A stretch of DNA of 16,402 bases, from contig WGAU01000100.1 of the NCBI GenBank assembly GCA_015494645.1, positions 1 to 16,402 of the forward strand. The letters are read 5' to 3'. The position numbers and the translations under genes are program-made. This document shows positions 14,747 through 16,402 of this stretch, piece by piece. Each line of letters starts with the position of its first letter. The first letter of the stretch is position 1. This DNA comes from Aquificota bacterium. Lineage in GTDB: Bacteria > Thermosulfidibacterota > Thermosulfidibacteria > Thermosulfidibacterales > Thermosulfidibacteraceae. The notes under the pieces were generated by a model. The model was not told where the DNA came from. It did not search any database and was given only the letters and a program-made list of their open reading frames with translations.

Positions 14747-15577
14747 ATGAAGGATACAACCTTTGTAGCAATAGCCACATTCACGGCTCTTGGCTCCTTT
14801 GTTTTATACCTTTCCCATCTTGTCACAAAAAGCTCCAAAGTGGGGAAGATTGCCTCACTGATAAACGCAGCTACGGGGGTTCTTTTAACAGTAGCAATGG
14901 TGGTGAGAACGTATATTTCTATAAAAAAGGGATGGGGACACGCTCCCTTTACAAACCTCTACGAGTCCATGGTTTTCTTCGCCTGGTCAATTGCCGTACT
15001 TCAGCTCCTGTTTGAACTGAAGTACAAGAACAGGACCCTTGGAGCCTTTGTCACCCCATTCACATTTCTCATTTTAGCTTACACTTCCCTTGGAGGTCCC
15101 GGCATAAGAACAGAGGTTGAACCCCTCATTCCAGCCCTTCAAAGCAACTGGTTGATAGCCCATGTCATAACCGCCTTTCTCTCCTATGCCGCCTTTGCCG
15201 TTTCCTGCGGAGCAAGCATCATGTACCTTCTAAGGCTAAACAAACAAGGTGGATTCTGGGACAGATTGCCATCCGCCGAAGTACTGGACGATATAAATTA
15301 CAAGGCAGTGCTAATAGGCTTTCCCCTGCTCACCTTAGGTATCATCACCGGTGCTGCATGGGCACATTACGCATGGGGTTCCTACTGGAGCTGGGACCCG
15401 AAAGAAACATGGTCGCTGATTACATGGTTCATATACGCCGCCTATCTTCACGCAAGATACGCAAGGGGATGGAGAGGCAAGAAGGCCGCTTTTCTGTCCA
15501 TTGTCGGGTTCGCCGCAGTGTTGTTCACATACCTGGGGGTGAACCTGATCATCTCCGGTCTCCACAGCTATGCATAA
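14747..15577 (+). CDS. ccsA: Cytochrome c biogenesis protein CcsA (ResC/CcsB type)
   Basis: 276 residues with about eight membrane segments. It carries the tryptophan-rich WWD haem-handling motif AWGSYWSWDPKETWSLITW (209-227) and flanking histidines placed as expected for haem ligation (His139 in NWLIAHVITAF, His207 in AAWAHYAWG, His273 in SGLHSYA). CcsA and ResB form the system II haem exporter and synthase in the inner membrane. The ATG at 14747 has AAAGGAG seven bases upstream, just after the resB stop. The stop codon lies inside the start region of the next gene (8-base overlap). Thiol-reducing partners such as CcdA or ResA are not in the window. Confidence 0.95.
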   Translation: MKDTTFVAIATFTALGSFVLYLSHLVTKSSKVGKIASLINAATGVLLTVAMVVRTYISIKKGWGHAPFTNLYESMVFFAWSIAVLQLLFELKYKNRTLGAFVTPFTFLILAYTSLGGPGIRTEVEPLIPALQSNWLIAHVITAFLSYAAFAVSCGASIMYLLRLNKQGGFWDRLPSAEVLDDINYKAVLIGFPLLTLGIITGAAWAHYAWGSYWSWDPKETWSLITWFIYAAYLHARYARGWRGKKAAFLSIVGFAAVLFTYLGVNLIISGLHSYA

Positions 15578-16402
15578 GAACAATCAGTACTACAGAGAGC
15601 TAACATTAAATAACCTCGCTCCCACCTACAGCCAGTACCCTGTGGCCTTCGTAAAGGGTGAGGGATGCTACTTATGGGATGCCGATGGAAAAAGGTACTT
15701 GGATTTTGCCACAGGGATAGCGACGGTATCCTTGGGACACTGTCATCCAAGGATAGTGAAGGCTCTAAAAGAGCAGGCTGAAAGGCTTTGGCACGTATCC
15801 AACCTGTACCATATTCCACAGGAAGCGGAGCTTGCAAGCTTCTTGAACGAACTTACCTTCTCCAGCAGAGCCTTTTTCTGCAACTCAGGAGCAGAGGCAA
15901 ACGAAGCCGCCGTCAAGTTTGCAAGGCTTTGGGGTAAAAAGTTCAAAAATGGAGCTTACGAAATCATCACGGCCTACGGCTCCTTTCACGGAAGAACCTT
16001 GGCAATGGTAGCTGCAACAGGACAGGAGAAGGTAAAAAAAGGTTTCGATCCCCTTCCAGAAGGATTCAAACAGGTCCCTTTTGGCGATCCGGAAGCCGTG
16101 GAAAAGGCCATAACACCCCAAACAGTGGCGGTAATGGTAGAGCCGGTGCAGGGGGAAGGAGGCGTTGTTGTTCCCCCCAAAGGTTACCTAAGGAATCTTA
16201 AAGAGATATGTCTCAGCCACAATCTCCTTCTGATTTTAGACGAAGTGCAGACAGGTGTGGGAAGATGCGGTAGCCTTTACGCATACCAGTTAGAAGGTGT
16301 AGAGCCTGACATTCTCACATCCGCCAAGGCCTTGGGTAACGGTTTTCCCATAGGGGCCACTTTAATAAACAAGAAGATAGCGGAAGTGCTGGAGCCCGGA
16401 TG
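15570..16402 (+). CDS. argD: Acetylornithine aminotransferase, ArgD-like (3' end outside window)
   Basis: 277 residues visible of an expected 390-400. A PLP-dependent class III aminotransferase whose family reaction is N-acetylornithine plus 2-oxoglutarate to N-acetylglutamate semialdehyde plus glutamate, in cytosolic arginine synthesis. Seen: YLDFATGIATVSLGHCHP (about 47-64), the PLP phosphate-contact segment FFCNSGAEANEAAVKFAR, SFHGRT, the cofactor aspartate in LILDEVQTGVGR, and the Schiff-base lysine Lys253 in TSAKALGNGFPIGA. The set matches ArgD best; succinylornithine, ornithine or 4-aminobutyrate aminotransferases of the same fold cannot be fully excluded. The ATG at 15570 overlaps the ccsA end by eight bases and lacks a clear ribosome site, so translation is probably coupled. 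The link to cytochrome biogenesis seems to be one of position, not of pathway. Confidence 0.9.
   Translation, partial: MHKNNQYYRELTLNNLAPTYSQYPVAFVKGEGCYLWDADGKRYLDFATGIATVSLGHCHPRIVKALKEQAERLWHVSNLYHIPQEAELASFLNELTFSSRAFFCNSGAEANEAAVKFARLWGKKFKNGAYEIITAYGSFHGRTLAMVAATGQEKVKKGFDPLPEGFKQVPFGDPEAVEKAITPQTVAVMVEPVQGEGGVVVPPKGYLRNLKEICLSHNLLLILDEVQTGVGRCGSLYAYQLEGVEPDILTSAKALGNGFPIGATLINKKIAEVLEPG

Overview
The window looks like a chromosomal segment of a thermophilic or thermophile-related Gram-negative bacterium from a deep branch (Thermosulfidibacter, Thermodesulfobacteriota, Aquificota or Deferribacterota type). This is inferred from gene content (MCE-type envelope transport, fused IspDF, system II cytochrome c maturation), from Lys/Glu-rich proteins with frequent AGG/AGA arginine codons, and from very tight gene packing with TTG and GTG starts. 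The species cannot be fixed from the sequence. No rRNA, tRNA, CRISPR array, insertion sequence or phage gene was found, and no stretch over 300 bases lacks a gene.

Left arm (1-7162, minus strand): six genes abut or overlap by a few bases and read as one operon. In transcription order they are an MCE/MlaD-like lipid-transport protein with a C-terminal beta-rich, barrel-like domain, RadA, a CarD/CdnL-type RNA polymerase-binding regulator, a YacL-type membrane PIN-TRAM protein, the bifunctional isoprenoid enzyme IspDF, and a PAS-PAS-GGDEF-EAL protein cut by the window edge. The radA / carD / yacL / ispD-ispF neighbourhood recalls the B. subtilis radA-disA-yacL-ispD-ispF order, with carD sitting where disA would be. 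The last protein has a degenerate GGDEF signature (WSDEF) but an intact EAL start, so it is more likely a c-di-GMP phosphodiesterase or sensor than a cyclase.

Centre (7163-11832, minus strand): one very large secreted protein of about 1525 residues. It has a signal peptide, 14 tandem beta-propeller-type repeats (2 x 7), an InlB-like repeat domain, a HYDIN/choice-of-anchor-D-like domain, a PKD domain, a Gly/Ser hinge, an acidic helical region and a novel C-terminal region ending in a calcium-loop-like motif. Between its stop codon and the MCE gene lie three complementary segments. They can form either a Rho-independent terminator or a hairpin that buries the MCE gene's Shine-Dalgarno sequence, so this may be an RNA switch.

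Right arm (11991-16402, plus strand): divergent from the giant gene is a 12-TM membrane protein with a C-terminal LuxR-type DNA-binding domain. Its promoter overlaps phased TGTAG repeats and a dyad. It is followed by the system II cytochrome c maturation pair resB and ccsA (with a promoter containing a perfect dyad) and by argD-like acetylornithine aminotransferase, which overlaps ccsA and is cut by the window end.

The most novel material is the divergent unit formed by the membrane-tethered LuxR regulator and the giant propeller protein, together with the possible RNA switch behind it.
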